Below, piece by piece: positions 1-9,057 of a stretch of 64,000 bases of DNA (its first letter is position 1; each line of letters starts with the position of its first letter). The translations under genes were made by a program, and so were the position numbers. Location of the stretch: assembly GCA_910579425.1 (NCBI GenBank), contig CAJTVL010000007.1, positions 23,305 through 87,304 on the forward strand. Reading direction: 5' to 3'. Under the pieces are notes generated by a model that worked only from the letters and a program-made list of their open reading frames with translations, ran no database searches and was not told where the DNA came from. Source of the stretch: an uncultured Lachnospiraceae bacterium. GTDB taxonomy: Bacteria; Bacillota; Clostridia; Lachnospirales; Lachnospiraceae.

Positions 1-139
1 TAGCGTGGCCTCGCTTCCGGCTATCGCTTATCCTGTTTTATGGTTTACTCTATTTCCTATTATAAAGCTTATACGGATTTTTTTAAGTGCTATATCTGCC
101 ATTTTATTCACAAATATGTCGTGTTTTTGAAGGTTTGTA

Positions 140-148
140 TGGTATAAT
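140..148 (+). promoter_or_regulatory. Extended -10 promoter for the AraC-type regulator
   Basis: TGGTATAAT is a perfect extended -10 element (TGn-TATAAT). It lies 31 bases before the ATG chosen for the downstream gene. No good -35 hexamer stands at 16-18 bases, which fits an extended -10 promoter. Because it lies inside the longest open frame, it also argues that translation starts at the downstream ATG. Confidence 0.55.
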
Positions 149-179
149 AAAAAGGAGTGATCCGAAAAAGGAGGCAGCT

Positions 180-1100
180 ATGAAAATTCTTTACGCAGAT
201 ACAAACCTTCACTTTACTATGGAGAATGCCTCTGTTCAGGCATTAAATATCGTGTTTGAGCGCTTCACCAGAACCCTTCCCTCCCACAGCCACGGCAACG
301 GGTGCTATGAAATACACTATATTCCTTTCGGCGAGGGGAAGCTGAAAGCAGATGAGCAATACTACGACATTCTTCCGGGCACGCTTTTTGTCACCGGCCC
401 TCATGTGAACCACGCCCAGACCCCGATTCCCGCCAATCCCATGCAGGAATACTGCGTTTATTTTAAAATCCGCCCCGGCTCCCATACCGGAAAAAACTCC
501 CCCGTCATGAGTGCCTTTCTCTCCACTCCCTTTTGGATCGGAAAAGACACCCAGGGGATCCATGAACTGATGAAACGGCTTTTTGACGAGCTGAAGCATC
601 GCTATACCGGTTTTCAGGCTCATGCGGAGCTGTTATTGGCCCAGCTTTTAATCTGCATGGTCCGTAACTATGAGCAGCACCCCATTTCCCAAACCGTCAG
701 TCCCCAAAAGGGGCTGGCCGATACAAAATCCGTCATCATAGAGGAATATTTCCTCTATGAGTATTCCGCCCTGTCTTTAAACACGCTGGCAGGCCGCCTG
801 AACTTAAGCCCCCGCCAGACCCAGCGTCTTTTAATGGAATTCTACGGAAAATCCTTCCAGGAGAAAAAGGCGGAAGCCCGCATGTCTGCCGCCGCAATCC
901 TGCTCTCCGATCCCTCCAAACCCATCGCCTCCATTGCAGAGGCGCTGGGCTATTCCTCTGCCGAGCACTTTTCCTCTGCCTTTCGCAAATACTATCACAC
1001 AAGTCCCAGGCAATACCGCAGGAAGGCGGGGGAAGAGCCGAAAGCTTTTTCGTCCCCTGACAATTTCATAAAATCTAAGACACAAAATCAAACAGGCTGA
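180..1100 (+). CDS. AraC-family transcriptional regulator
   Basis: About 306 residues. The N-terminal ~170 residues look like the cupin-like sensor half of AraC proteins (HSHGNGCYEIHYI, then GTLFVTGPHVNH). The C-terminal ~100 residues form the AraC/XylS double helix-turn-helix: LSLNTLAGRLNLS is the first helix pair, and IASIAEALGYSS with FSSAFRKYY is the family signature. The frame is open from 87, but ATG at 180 follows a GGAGG site and lies downstream of the extended -10. It is the only complete plus-strand gene of the left half, and its last 26 bases overlap the polC stop. Family members often control carbohydrate genes; the ligand and targets here are unknown. Confidence 0.9.
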   Translation: MKILYADTNLHFTMENASVQALNIVFERFTRTLPSHSHGNGCYEIHYIPFGEGKLKADEQYYDILPGTLFVTGPHVNHAQTPIPANPMQEYCVYFKIRPGSHTGKNSPVMSAFLSTPFWIGKDTQGIHELMKRLFDELKHRYTGFQAHAELLLAQLLICMVRNYEQHPISQTVSPQKGLADTKSVIIEEYFLYEYSALSLNTLAGRLNLSPRQTQRLLMEFYGKSFQEKKAEARMSAAAILLSDPSKPIASIAEALGYSSAEHFSSAFRKYYHTSPRQYRRKAGEEPKAFSSPDNFIKSKTQNQTG

Positions 1101-4100
1101 TCTGATTGGATTCCGGCAGCTCTCCCAAAAGCCCCAGGTCATACATCATATCCACCACTGTTTTGGATACTTTCGTCCTGTCCCGGAAATCATCCTTGGA
1201 AAGAAAAGGCCCTGCCTTGGCCGCCTCCACAATAGCGTCCGCTGCTTTCTCCCCCAAACCGTCAATGCTGTTTAAGGAAGGCATCAGCTTGTCCCCCACA
1301 ATCTGGAAATTCCTGGAATGGGCGCTGAAAATATCGATTGGAACAAAATCAAAGCCCCTGGCATACATTTCCTGGACAATCTTCATATCCTTAAAGGTAT
1401 CCTGCTCCTTTTTGGTCAGGGTATCGCTCCTTCTCTTATATTCCGCCATCACATTTTCCAGATGGCTCTGTCCCCGGCACATAATATCATAGGAAAAAGC
1501 CGAAGCACGTATGGAAAAATAGGAGGCATAATAAGCCAGAGGATAGTTGATCTTACAGTAGGCAATCCTCCACGCCATCATGACATAGGCCGCAGCATGG
1601 GCCTTGGGGAACATGTACTTGATTTTTTTGCAGGACCAGATATACCAGTCCGGCACATCCTGCTCCTTCATGGCCTCCTCCCACTCCGGCTTAAGCCCCT
1701 TCCCCTTCCGGACGCTTTCCATAATCGTGAACGCCAGGGCACTGTCCACCCCCTGATTGATCAGGTAAATCATAATATCATCCCTACAGCAGATGGCCGT
1801 GGAAATGGTCGCCTTGCCGTCCAGAATCAGGGTCTGGGCATTTCCCAGCCACACGTCGGTTCCATGACCCAGTCCCGAAATCCGGATCAGGTCGGAGAGA
1901 CTCTGGGGTTTTGTGTCGAGAAGCATCTGGATTACGAACTCCGTACCGAACTCCGGGATCCCAAGGGAGCCCACCGGACAGCCGTCAATCTGCTCCGGAG
2001 TAATTCCAAGGGCGGAGGTGTTCTGAAACAGGCTCATCACCTGCTTATCGTCCAGGGGGATCTTCGTGGGGTCGATCCGGGTCAGATCCTGCAGCATACG
2101 AATCATGGTGGGATCATCGTGTCCCAGTATATCCAGCTTTAGCAGGTTATGGTCAATGGAGTGGTAGTCAAAATGGGTGGTCACAATGTCCGTGGTCATA
2201 TCGTTGGCCGGATGCTGTACCGGCGTAAAGGAATTAATGTCCTCCCCCATTGGCAGCACGATAATCCCCCCGGGGTGCTGTCCGGTGCTGCGCCTGATTC
2301 CGGTACATCCTCCCACAATCCGGTTGATCTCGCAGACCCGTTTGCGCCTTCCCCTCTCCTCATAGTAGTTTTTTACGTATCCAAAGGCCGTCTTATCGGC
2401 CAGGGTGGCTATGGTTCCTGCCCGGTAGGTCTGGCCCGCGCCGAAAATAACCTCTGTGTATTTGTGGGCTTTACTCTGATATTCTCCCGAAAAGTTCAGG
2501 TCAATATCCGGCTCCTTATCCCCCTTAAACCCCAGAAAGGTCTCAAAAGGAATGTCAAAGCCGTCCTTTACCAGGTTTTCCCCGCATACAGGACAGACCT
2601 TATCCGGAAGGTCACAGCCTGCGTTTCCCGCATAGGCCTTAATCTCCGGGGAATCAAAATCACAGTAATGGCAGGCAGGACACCTGTAGTGGGCGCTTAA
2701 GGAGTTTACCTCTGTAATCCCCGCCATAAAGGCCACCAGGGAAGAGCCTACGGAGCCTCTTGATCCCACCAGATACCCATCTTCCACAGACTTCCACACC
2801 AGCTTCTGGGCAATGATATACATCACCGCAAAGCCGTTGGTGATAATGGAGTTCAGCTCCTTTTCCAGGCGCTTTTGTACGATCTCGGGCAGCTCCTCCC
2901 CGTAAAGCTCATGGGCCCTGTTGTAGCAAATATCCGTCAGCGTCTTATCACTGTCCGGAATCACGGGAGGGCACTTGTCCGGGCGCACCGGAGCCATCAC
3001 ATCGATCCGGTCCGCAATCCGGTTGGTGTTGGTGATCACTACCTCCTCCGCCTTCTCTCTTCCCAGATAGGAAAATTCCTCCAGCATCTCCTCTGTGGTG
3101 CGCAGGTAAAGCGGGGCCTGATTGTCTGCATCCGCAAAATGCTTGCCCGCCATGATAATCCGCCGATAGACCTCATCCTCAGGCTCTAAGAAATGCACGT
3201 CGCAGGTGGCCGCCACAGGCTTGCCAAACTGCTCCCCAAGTCTCACGATCCTGCGGTTCATCTCCTGAATATCCTCTATGCTGTTTATGGCGGTGATCTT
3301 TTCGGACTCAATCATAAACCGGTTATTTCCCACCGGCTGAATTTCCAGATAATCATAAAAATTCACAATCCGGGCGATCTCTGCCTCCCCTTTTCCGTCC
3401 AGCAAGGCCCGGTAGAGTTCCCCTGCCTCGCAGGCGCTGCCCAGAATCAATCCCTCCCGGTGCTTCATCAGAAAGCTCTTGGGCACTCTGGGGCGTTTGC
3501 TGTAATAGGTCAGATGGGATTCCGACACAAGGGTGTAGAGATTTTCCCTTCCCACGTTATTCTCCGCCAGGATAATTGCATGATAGGAAGGGAGTCTTTT
3601 TATAATTTCCGGGCTGGAATTTCCCATTGCATTCACTTTGGCAAGGGTATCTGCACCGGCCTGTTTCAGCATGGGAATAAACTTCACGAATATCTCTGCA
3701 GTGGCCTGGGCGTCGTCCACAGCCCGGTGGTGATTTTCGAGAGATACTCCCAGGGTTTTGGCTACCGCATCCAGGGTATGTTTGGCCTGATGAGGAAGAA
3801 GGATTCGGGCAATCCCCAGGGTATCCGCACAGGTAAACCTCCTGCTAAGTCCCTGCCGCAGAACGTTTTCTTTGATAAAACTCATATCAAAGCCTGCATT
3901 GTGAGCCACCAGTACCGCATCCTGACAAAACGCCAGAAACTCGGGCAGTACCTGTTCTATGTAAGGCGCATCCTTCACCATACTGTCATTGATGCCTGTG
4001 AGTTTTTCGATCTCAAAGGGAATGGGCACGTCGGGATTGACAAAGGCCGAGAATTTTTCTGCAATCTCGCCCTGCTTCACCTTCACCGCGCCAATCTCGA

Positions 4101-5655
4101 TGATTCTGTTATTTACCGGGGAAAAACCCGTCGTCTCTATATCAAAAACCACAAAATCCGAGCTGAAATCCTGGCCCGCTTCCCCCATCACCAGTTCCTG
4201 CAGATCATCCACCAGATAGGCTTCCATTCCATAGATAATCTTGAAGAAATCCTGCTTGTCCGGCGCCGGCTCCCCGGCCTCCTTACATCTTCCCTTCTCC
4301 GCCTTCCACAAATCCTCCCACACATGGTTTGCATCGGGAAAGGCCTGTACCACTCCGTGATCCGTGATTGCAATGGCAGGATGTCCCCACCCATAGGCGC
4401 GCTTTACAAGATCCTTTGCCTCCGAGACGCCGTCCATATCGCTCATCTTGGTGTGGCAGTGAAGCTCCACTCTTTTTTTCAGGCTGTTGTCCTTACGGGA
4501 GGTGGTAAAATCAGGTATCTTTTTCACTCCAATGACAGAACCTATGGTGAGTTCATTGTCAAATTTGTCAATAGAGGTGATTCCTTTGAGTTTGATAAAG
4601 GCGCCCTTTTTTATCCCCTCCGTCATCTCCGCCACCTGCTCATTGTGGATAAAAATTTTGATGGTTATGGTATCCGTAAAGTCCGTCACATCAAACATCA
4701 GGATGGTCTTCTGGTTTCTGATCTCCCTGGAATCAAAGCTGATGATCTTGCCCCGGATGACCACCTCTCCCATTTCTCCCTCTATATCTTCTATGGGGAT
4801 GGCTTCCTCCTGAAAATCTCTTCCGTAAATCACATCCGGATGATCGGAACGCTTTAAGGGTCTCTTAAAGTCAGGCCTGCCGCCCTTTGCCGCCTCCCCT
4901 CTTGGAAAGCCCCTCCGCTCTGTCTGGGCCGAAAAGCTGCCTGTAGCTCCCGTCCCTGCAGGCGCTTTTGACTGCCCCGGCGCAAAGCCTTCCTTCTTTT
5001 CTTCCTTCCCGCCCTGGGCCGCAGAGGGCTGCGGTTTCGCGCTGTCTGCCGGGGCGGTGGAGTTCCCCTCCGCCCCAAGGGCCGCCCTCCTTGCGATCTC
5101 CGCCACCTGGCGGGCAATGACCAAATCTTCCTCCTGCGTGGAACGGTTTTTCTTTTCTTTGTATTCCATCCTGCAGATCACGGAAAACCCGCACCGCTCG
5201 TTAAAAATCTTCTCTATAATCCGGCTCAGCTCCGAAGCCTTGCTCCTGGCAGGGGTGGTATCCTCCACCGTGAGAGTCAGACCTTCCGTCCCCCGGAAGG
5301 CAATCTCCGCCCCTTTAAAGAGATGATACTCCACAGGACTGTAGGCTTTCAGCTCCAGCAGGATGCTTTCCTTATAGGCATCCATCAGTTTTTCAGGCGT
5401 ATATTGCTGCGAGAGCCTGAATCTCTCATACAGCTTTACCGCCACAGGCTGATAGGCAAAAAGCTGCTTTTTAATTTCCGTTTCCACCTTATAAACCGTC
5501 TCCTTGGGGATCAGATAACTGCTGGAAATCGTGACCCTGATGTAATCCCGGCTTTTGGTGGCGGAAACCTTCTCCACCTTTACCTGTTCAAATAAATCCT
5601 GTATTTTTTGCTCCAGCTTTAAGGCCGGAAACACCTCAAAAAACTGTTTCGCCAT
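1075..5655 (-). CDS. polC: DNA polymerase III alpha subunit, PolC type
   Basis: Replicative polymerase of low-GC Gram-positive bacteria with built-in 3'-5' proofreading. About 1526 residues. In order: an N-terminal domain (1-185); a low-complexity Ala/Gly/Pro/Lys linker (~190-265); an OB fold (~290-385); a PHP domain beginning VELHCHTKMSDMDG (~396); a DEDD exonuclease beginning FVVFDIETTG (~501), inserted in the PHP domain as usual; then the C-family polymerase core with catalytic PDIDLNFSGEY. Conserved SRGSVGSSL and TGQHPGGI motifs and two CxxC pairs of the zinc subdomain are visible. The C-terminus QISLFDF matches a beta-clamp binding motif (B. subtilis PolC ends QLSLF). ATG lies six bases after the ispG stop, with GGAG inside the ispG end. 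It is somewhat longer than the ~1440-residue B. subtilis protein, largely because of the linker. Confidence 0.98.
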   Translation of the reverse strand: MAKQFFEVFPALKLEQKIQDLFEQVKVEKVSATKSRDYIRVTISSSYLIPKETVYKVETEIKKQLFAYQPVAVKLYERFRLSQQYTPEKLMDAYKESILLELKAYSPVEYHLFKGAEIAFRGTEGLTLTVEDTTPARSKASELSRIIEKIFNERCGFSVICRMEYKEKKNRSTQEEDLVIARQVAEIARRAALGAEGNSTAPADSAKPQPSAAQGGKEEKKEGFAPGQSKAPAGTGATGSFSAQTERRGFPRGEAAKGGRPDFKRPLKRSDHPDVIYGRDFQEEAIPIEDIEGEMGEVVIRGKIISFDSREIRNQKTILMFDVTDFTDTITIKIFIHNEQVAEMTEGIKKGAFIKLKGITSIDKFDNELTIGSVIGVKKIPDFTTSRKDNSLKKRVELHCHTKMSDMDGVSEAKDLVKRAYGWGHPAIAITDHGVVQAFPDANHVWEDLWKAEKGRCKEAGEPAPDKQDFFKIIYGMEAYLVDDLQELVMGEAGQDFSSDFVVFDIETTGFSPVNNRIIEIGAVKVKQGEIAEKFSAFVNPDVPIPFEIEKLTGINDSMVKDAPYIEQVLPEFLAFCQDAVLVAHNAGFDMSFIKENVLRQGLSRRFTCADTLGIARILLPHQAKHTLDAVAKTLGVSLENHHRAVDDAQATAEIFVKFIPMLKQAGADTLAKVNAMGNSSPEIIKRLPSYHAIILAENNVGRENLYTLVSESHLTYYSKRPRVPKSFLMKHREGLILGSACEAGELYRALLDGKGEAEIARIVNFYDYLEIQPVGNNRFMIESEKITAINSIEDIQEMNRRIVRLGEQFGKPVAATCDVHFLEPEDEVYRRIIMAGKHFADADNQAPLYLRTTEEMLEEFSYLGREKAEEVVITNTNRIADRIDVMAPVRPDKCPPVIPDSDKTLTDICYNRAHELYGEELPEIVQKRLEKELNSIITNGFAVMYIIAQKLVWKSVEDGYLVGSRGSVGSSLVAFMAGITEVNSLSAHYRCPACHYCDFDSPEIKAYAGNAGCDLPDKVCPVCGENLVKDGFDIPFETFLGFKGDKEPDIDLNFSGEYQSKAHKYTEVIFGAGQTYRAGTIATLADKTAFGYVKNYYEERGRRKRVCEINRIVGGCTGIRRSTGQHPGGIIVLPMGEDINSFTPVQHPANDMTTDIVTTHFDYHSIDHNLLKLDILGHDDPTMIRMLQDLTRIDPTKIPLDDKQVMSLFQNTSALGITPEQIDGCPVGSLGIPEFGTEFVIQMLLDTKPQSLSDLIRISGLGHGTDVWLGNAQTLILDGKATISTAICCRDDIMIYLINQGVDSALAFTIMESVRKGKGLKPEWEEAMKEQDVPDWYIWSCKKIKYMFPKAHAAAYVMMAWRIAYCKINYPLAYYASYFSIRASAFSYDIMCRGQSHLENVMAEYKRRSDTLTKKEQDTFKDMKIVQEMYARGFDFVPIDIFSAHSRNFQIVGDKLMPSLNSIDGLGEKAADAIVEAAKAGPFLSKDDFRDRTKVSKTVVDMMYDLGLLGELPESNQISLFDFVS

Positions 5656-5661
5656 TTTAAC

Positions 5662-6711
5662 CTAACTCCAATTCTCCAATTCTTCCCGAAGGACCGAAAG
5701 AAGCTCTGCCTCCGGAACCTTCCTGATGATCTCCCCTTTTTTGATCAGCAGCCCTTCTCCGATTCCCCCTGCAATTCCAAGATCCGCTTCCCTGGCCTCG
5801 CCGGGTCCGTTGACCGCACATCCCATTACCGCCACCTTGATATCTAAAGGATAGTCGCAGACCATGGCCTCCACCTGGCCTGCAAGAGCGATCAGATCGA
5901 TTTTGGTTCTGCCGCAGGTAGGGCAGGAAACCACCTCAATCCCTCCTTTGCGAAGCCCCAGAGTTCTCAAAATCAGCCTGGCGGACTTGATCTCCTCCAC
6001 CGGATCTCCGGTCAGGGAAACCCGAATCGTATCCCCGATTCCCTGATGCAGGATCAATCCCAATCCAATGGATGACTTGATATTTCCGCTGATAATCGTC
6101 CCGGCCTCCGTAATCCCCACATGCAGGGGATAATCTGTCTTTGCCGCAAGAAGCTCATGGGCCCTGACACACATCATCACATCCGAGGATTTGATACTGA
6201 TTACCATATTTTCATATCCCAGCTCCTCGATCATGGCCACCTTGTCCAACGCGCTCTCTACCAGCCCCTGAGCCGTCACGCCGTGGTATTTCTCCACCAG
6301 TTCCCTTTCCAGAGAACCGCTGTTGACCCCCACACGGATGGGAATATTCCTCTCCCTTGCCGCCGCCACCACTTCTGCCACTTTGTCCCTCCCGCCGATA
6401 TTTCCGGGATTGATTCTGATCTTGTCCGCCCCGTTTTCTATGGCTGCAACGGCCATCTTGTAGTCGAAGTGAATGTCCGCCACAAGAGGAATGGAAATCT
6501 GCTTCCTGATCTGCGAGAGCGCCCTGGCCGCCTCCGGGGTGGGAACCGTGCAGCGGATGATTTCGCACCCGGCTTTTTCCAGCCTGTGAATCTGCGCTAC
6601 CGTAGCTTCCACATCCTCCGTCCTTGTATTGGTCATGGACTGGATCAGGATCGGATTGCCTCCCCCGATGACTCTGTCCCCTATGTGAATTACCCTTGTA
6701 TTTTTTGCCAT
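5662..6711 (-). CDS. ispG: 4-hydroxy-3-methylbut-2-enyl-diphosphate synthase (flavodoxin)
   Basis: Penultimate enzyme of the MEP (DXP) isoprenoid pathway: reductive opening of MEcPP to HMBPP with a [4Fe-4S] cluster. About 349 residues. The TIM-barrel half carries IQSMTNT, PLVADIHF and KIRINPGNIG. The cluster half carries CPTCGR (Cys263, Cys266) and MGCAVNGPGEA (Cys298, Glu305), the expected three-Cys, one-Glu set. A GTG start 20 codons upstream has no ribosome binding site, whereas ATG at 6711 follows GAGG. Downstream is polC, as in many Clostridia. dxr, in the same block, supplies an earlier step. Confidence 0.97.
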   Translation of the reverse strand: MAKNTRVIHIGDRVIGGGNPILIQSMTNTRTEDVEATVAQIHRLEKAGCEIIRCTVPTPEAARALSQIRKQISIPLVADIHFDYKMAVAAIENGADKIRINPGNIGGRDKVAEVVAAARERNIPIRVGVNSGSLERELVEKYHGVTAQGLVESALDKVAMIEELGYENMVISIKSSDVMMCVRAHELLAAKTDYPLHVGITEAGTIISGNIKSSIGLGLILHQGIGDTIRVSLTGDPVEEIKSARLILRTLGLRKGGIEVVSCPTCGRTKIDLIALAGQVEAMVCDYPLDIKVAVMGCAVNGPGEAREADLGIAGGIGEGLLIKKGEIIRKVPEAELLSVLREELENWS

Positions 6712-6784
6712 TTTTAAAACCTCGTTTCTGTTTTCTTTTGTGTTCTTTCCGACAAAAATATTATATGTCACACAGGCCGGAATA

Positions 6785-8209
6785 TCAATTCTTATCTTTC
6801 TGCGTTTCTCCCTTAATCAGAAAAACCCGGCTGCTGTAAGTGATCCCGTCCTCCCCCACCGCCACAAAGCGAAGGGCAAGCTCCTGGTCAGGCAGCCGCT
6901 GGGCCGGAAGCTCAAAACGTACCCTGTCATCCGTCACATACACTGCTCCCTCCTTAAGAAGCAGTTTTCTGCCCTGATCATCCCGCATTTCCACCCAAAG
7001 GCTTTGGGCTTCCTCCTTCGCATAGGCCCTGGCTGCCATATCCAAAGGTTTCCCCCAGGCCCAGGCCGGCCCGGCCAGCAGCAAAAGCAGGGAAAGTAAT
7101 CCGGAAAACTTTTTTTCCGTGAGCCAGATATTCTTCTCCTGCCGGCGCAATACTCTTCTTTTTCTCCCGCTTCCATACAAAAAAAGCGTAAGAAGCAGGG
7201 TAATCATAAGGGAAAATAAAGGCTTTTCAAGATAAGGAAAGGGAAAAAAAGTTTCCGGAATCCCCTCTATAAGGGGCAGAGAAAAACAGAGCGCGGTATA
7301 GCCGCATGAGACTGACAGAATCAAATTCTTCCAGGATAAGCCCTCTTTCAGTTCCTTCCGCCGGGAGCGCTCCAGCTTTTGCAGCTCCTGCATAAGCCGT
7401 CCCACGGACTGATATCTGCCGGCGGGCTCCTGCGCCGTACAGGTGCATATGATTTTATCCCATGCCCCTGACAGGCTCCTGTCAAATTCCAGAACGGACC
7501 GCCTTTTGTAAGGCGGCCTGCAGGGGCTCACTCCGGTAAGCATCTCGTGAAGCACTGCGCCCATTCCGTAGATGTCCCAGGTTACATCCCCTTTCGTCTG
7601 CTGCCATTGCTGCCTGGGACTGTACCCTGCCGTTCCCACACACATAGCCTCCCTGTCCTTACCGCAGGCATATTGCAGCGCGCCGCCGAAATCAATCAGC
7701 TTAATCGCCCCGTCCTGACGGATCATAATATTTTCAGGCTTTAAATCCCTGTAAATCACTGCCGGATGCCTTCCGTGAAGATATTCCAGAATAGTGCAAA
7801 TCTCCATGGCCCACTTCAAAGCCTGCTTCTCCGGCGCCTTCCCGTATTTGTCCAAATATTCCCGAAGAGACATGCCTTCAATGTATTCCATCACAAGAAA
7901 GGAACTTTCTCGAAAGGAACTTTCTCGAAAGGAGCTTTCTTGGAGGGTTCCCTCCTGTGGGGAGCTTTCCGGTAAGGAGTTCTCTTCGCTGCAATTCTCC
8001 GTCCGGCGAAAGCAGTCATAAATCAGAGGAAGCCCCGGGTGTCTGAGCTCCTTCAAAAGCTCCATCTCTGTAAGAAGATACTCCTTTCTGCTTTCCTTGA
8101 TCACCACAAGCCGCTGCAAATGCAGATCCCTTGCCAGATATACCTTTCCCACGCCTCCCCGGCCAATGAGCTTAAGCACTTCATATTTGTCGTTTAAAAT
8201 TTCTGCCAT
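6785..8209 (-). CDS. Membrane-anchored Hanks-type serine/threonine protein kinase
   Basis: About 474 residues. The N-terminal kinase domain (~8-275) has a glycine loop GRGGVGKVYLA (16-26), ATP lysine Lys38, catalytic loop YRDLKPEN (Asp155; YRD in place of HRD), DFG (Asp173) and the activation-segment end GTAGYSPRQQW. Between the strands near residues 64-70 and FLVMEYIEG (~104) is a ~33-residue Ser/Glu-rich insertion built partly from tandem repeats. Hydrophobic segments lie near 295-313, 330-346 and 368-385, followed by a ~75-residue tail. No PASTA repeats, so this is not a PrkC/PknB orthologue. ATG at 8209 has an excellent GGAGAGGG site and overlaps the phosphatase gene by 16 bases. Probably part of a kinase-phosphatase switch; substrate unknown. 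Confidence 0.9.
   Translation of the reverse strand: MAEILNDKYEVLKLIGRGGVGKVYLARDLHLQRLVVIKESRKEYLLTEMELLKELRHPGLPLIYDCFRRTENCSEENSLPESSPQEGTLQESSFRESSFRESSFLVMEYIEGMSLREYLDKYGKAPEKQALKWAMEICTILEYLHGRHPAVIYRDLKPENIMIRQDGAIKLIDFGGALQYACGKDREAMCVGTAGYSPRQQWQQTKGDVTWDIYGMGAVLHEMLTGVSPCRPPYKRRSVLEFDRSLSGAWDKIICTCTAQEPAGRYQSVGRLMQELQKLERSRRKELKEGLSWKNLILSVSCGYTALCFSLPLIEGIPETFFPFPYLEKPLFSLMITLLLTLFLYGSGRKRRVLRRQEKNIWLTEKKFSGLLSLLLLLAGPAWAWGKPLDMAARAYAKEEAQSLWVEMRDDQGRKLLLKEGAVYVTDDRVRFELPAQRLPDQELALRFVAVGEDGITYSSRVFLIKGETQKDKN
7897..7941. repeat. Three tandem 15-base repeats inside the kinase gene
   Basis: Two identical copies of GAAAGGAACTTTCTC and a third with two changes lie head to tail. They encode SSFRE-type pentapeptides (ESSFRESSFRESSF) on the minus strand. 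Each unit is itself an imperfect hairpin (GAAAG/CTTTC). The unit length keeps the frame, so copy number could change without breaking the kinase. Confidence 0.9.
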
Positions 8210-8913
8210 ATTCCCTCTCCATACGCAATGCAATAGACTGCCGAGAGATTGTCCTGCTCCCCTCTTTTCTCGGCAGCCGCCCCCAGAGTCCTGAGCCTGC
8301 GCTCAAGCTGTTCTTCCCCGGAAATATCCTTTGGGAGCAGGGCTTTTAAGGACTCCCTGTCAAGGGTTCTGTAGAAACCGTCCGTACACAGCAAAAAGCC
8401 GCTTCTGCCGTAAATCCTGCCGAAATGAATATCCGGGTACTGGAAGGGAAAGCTCCCCATGCATTTGGTAATGCCGCCCGCTCCCCCATGGTCTCCGGTA
8501 AGAAGGCTGACCCCCTTGCGGTTGTACAAATAAATTCTGCTGTCGCCGAGGTGAAAGATCATATAACGCTTCCCCCACAAAAACAGCAGGGATACGGTAG
8601 CGCCAAGGGAAATCTCCTTTCCCCGTCCGTAACGCCGAAGCTCCTCATTCATCTCATAAAAACAGCGCAGAACGCTTTTCTTTAAGAATCTCTTTCCCTT
8701 TTTCCTGCAGGCCAGCTCTGCCAATTGTCCGTAAAAAAGCTCCGCCAGCTTTTCGGTAATAAAACCGCTGGCATTTTCTCCCTCCGAAAGTCCTCCGATT
8801 CCGTCGCTTACCGCCGCAAGCACCATCCGGCCTCTGCGCGTAAGCGCCTGCTGCAGGGTAAGTGAATCCTGATTTACGCAGCGTCTGCCCCTGTCCCAAT
8901 ACACCCCTGACAT
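8194..8913 (-). CDS. PP2C-family protein serine/threonine phosphatase
   Basis: Metal-dependent phosphatase, presumed partner of the overlapping kinase gene. About 239 residues from this start (248 from the ATG at 8940). PP2C motifs are in order: NQDS, AAVSDGIGG with the metal-binding Asp, GATVSLLFL, FHLGDSRIYL, LLTGDHG, LLCTDGFY and EQDNLSAVY. No membrane segment, so cytoplasmic. ATG at 8913 follows AGGA at nine bases. The ATG at 8940 would leave only about 14 bases of leader after the TATAAT at 8961 and has a poor ribosome binding site. Which start is used remains uncertain. Confidence 0.88.
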   Translation of the reverse strand: MSGVYWDRGRRCVNQDSLTLQQALTRRGRMVLAAVSDGIGGLSEGENASGFITEKLAELFYGQLAELACRKKGKRFLKKSVLRCFYEMNEELRRYGRGKEISLGATVSLLFLWGKRYMIFHLGDSRIYLYNRKGVSLLTGDHGGAGGITKCMGSFPFQYPDIHFGRIYGRSGFLLCTDGFYRTLDRESLKALLPKDISGEEQLERRLRTLGAAAEKRGEQDNLSAVYCIAYGEGIWQKF

Positions 8914-8960
8914 TATTTTCAATCCTGTGCTTTCCTCCATCCAAAACTGTTTGTCTATTC

Positions 8961-8966
8961 ATTATA
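8961..8966 (-). promoter_or_regulatory. Possible -10 element for the phosphatase-kinase pair
   Basis: TATAAT on the minus strand, just after the U-run of the rseP terminator and 21-48 bases before the two possible phosphatase starts. There is no convincing -35 at the right distance, so the promoter call is tentative. Confidence 0.35.
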
Positions 8967-8976
8967 TAAGCCCAAC

Positions 8977-9040
8977 AAAAAAGAATCCATTATACAAAAC
9001 TACCAAAATGATATTTTTGGTAATCTTGCATAAGGATTCT
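8977..9040 (-). terminator. Rho-independent terminator after rseP
   Basis: On the minus strand AGAATCC (plus AAGTT-free TTAT extension) pairs with GGATTCT, which runs straight into six T. Between the arms is a second perfect hairpin, TACCAAAA/TTTTGGTA. It stands 18 bases past the rseP stop and separates the isoprenoid/lipid gene run from the phosphatase-kinase pair. Confidence 0.7.
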
Positions 9041-9057
9041 GCAACACATATCTTTTA

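Noticed and set aside
1106..4857. Several long plus-strand frames opposite polC
   Set aside because: Shadow frames of a very well conserved gene on the minus strand.
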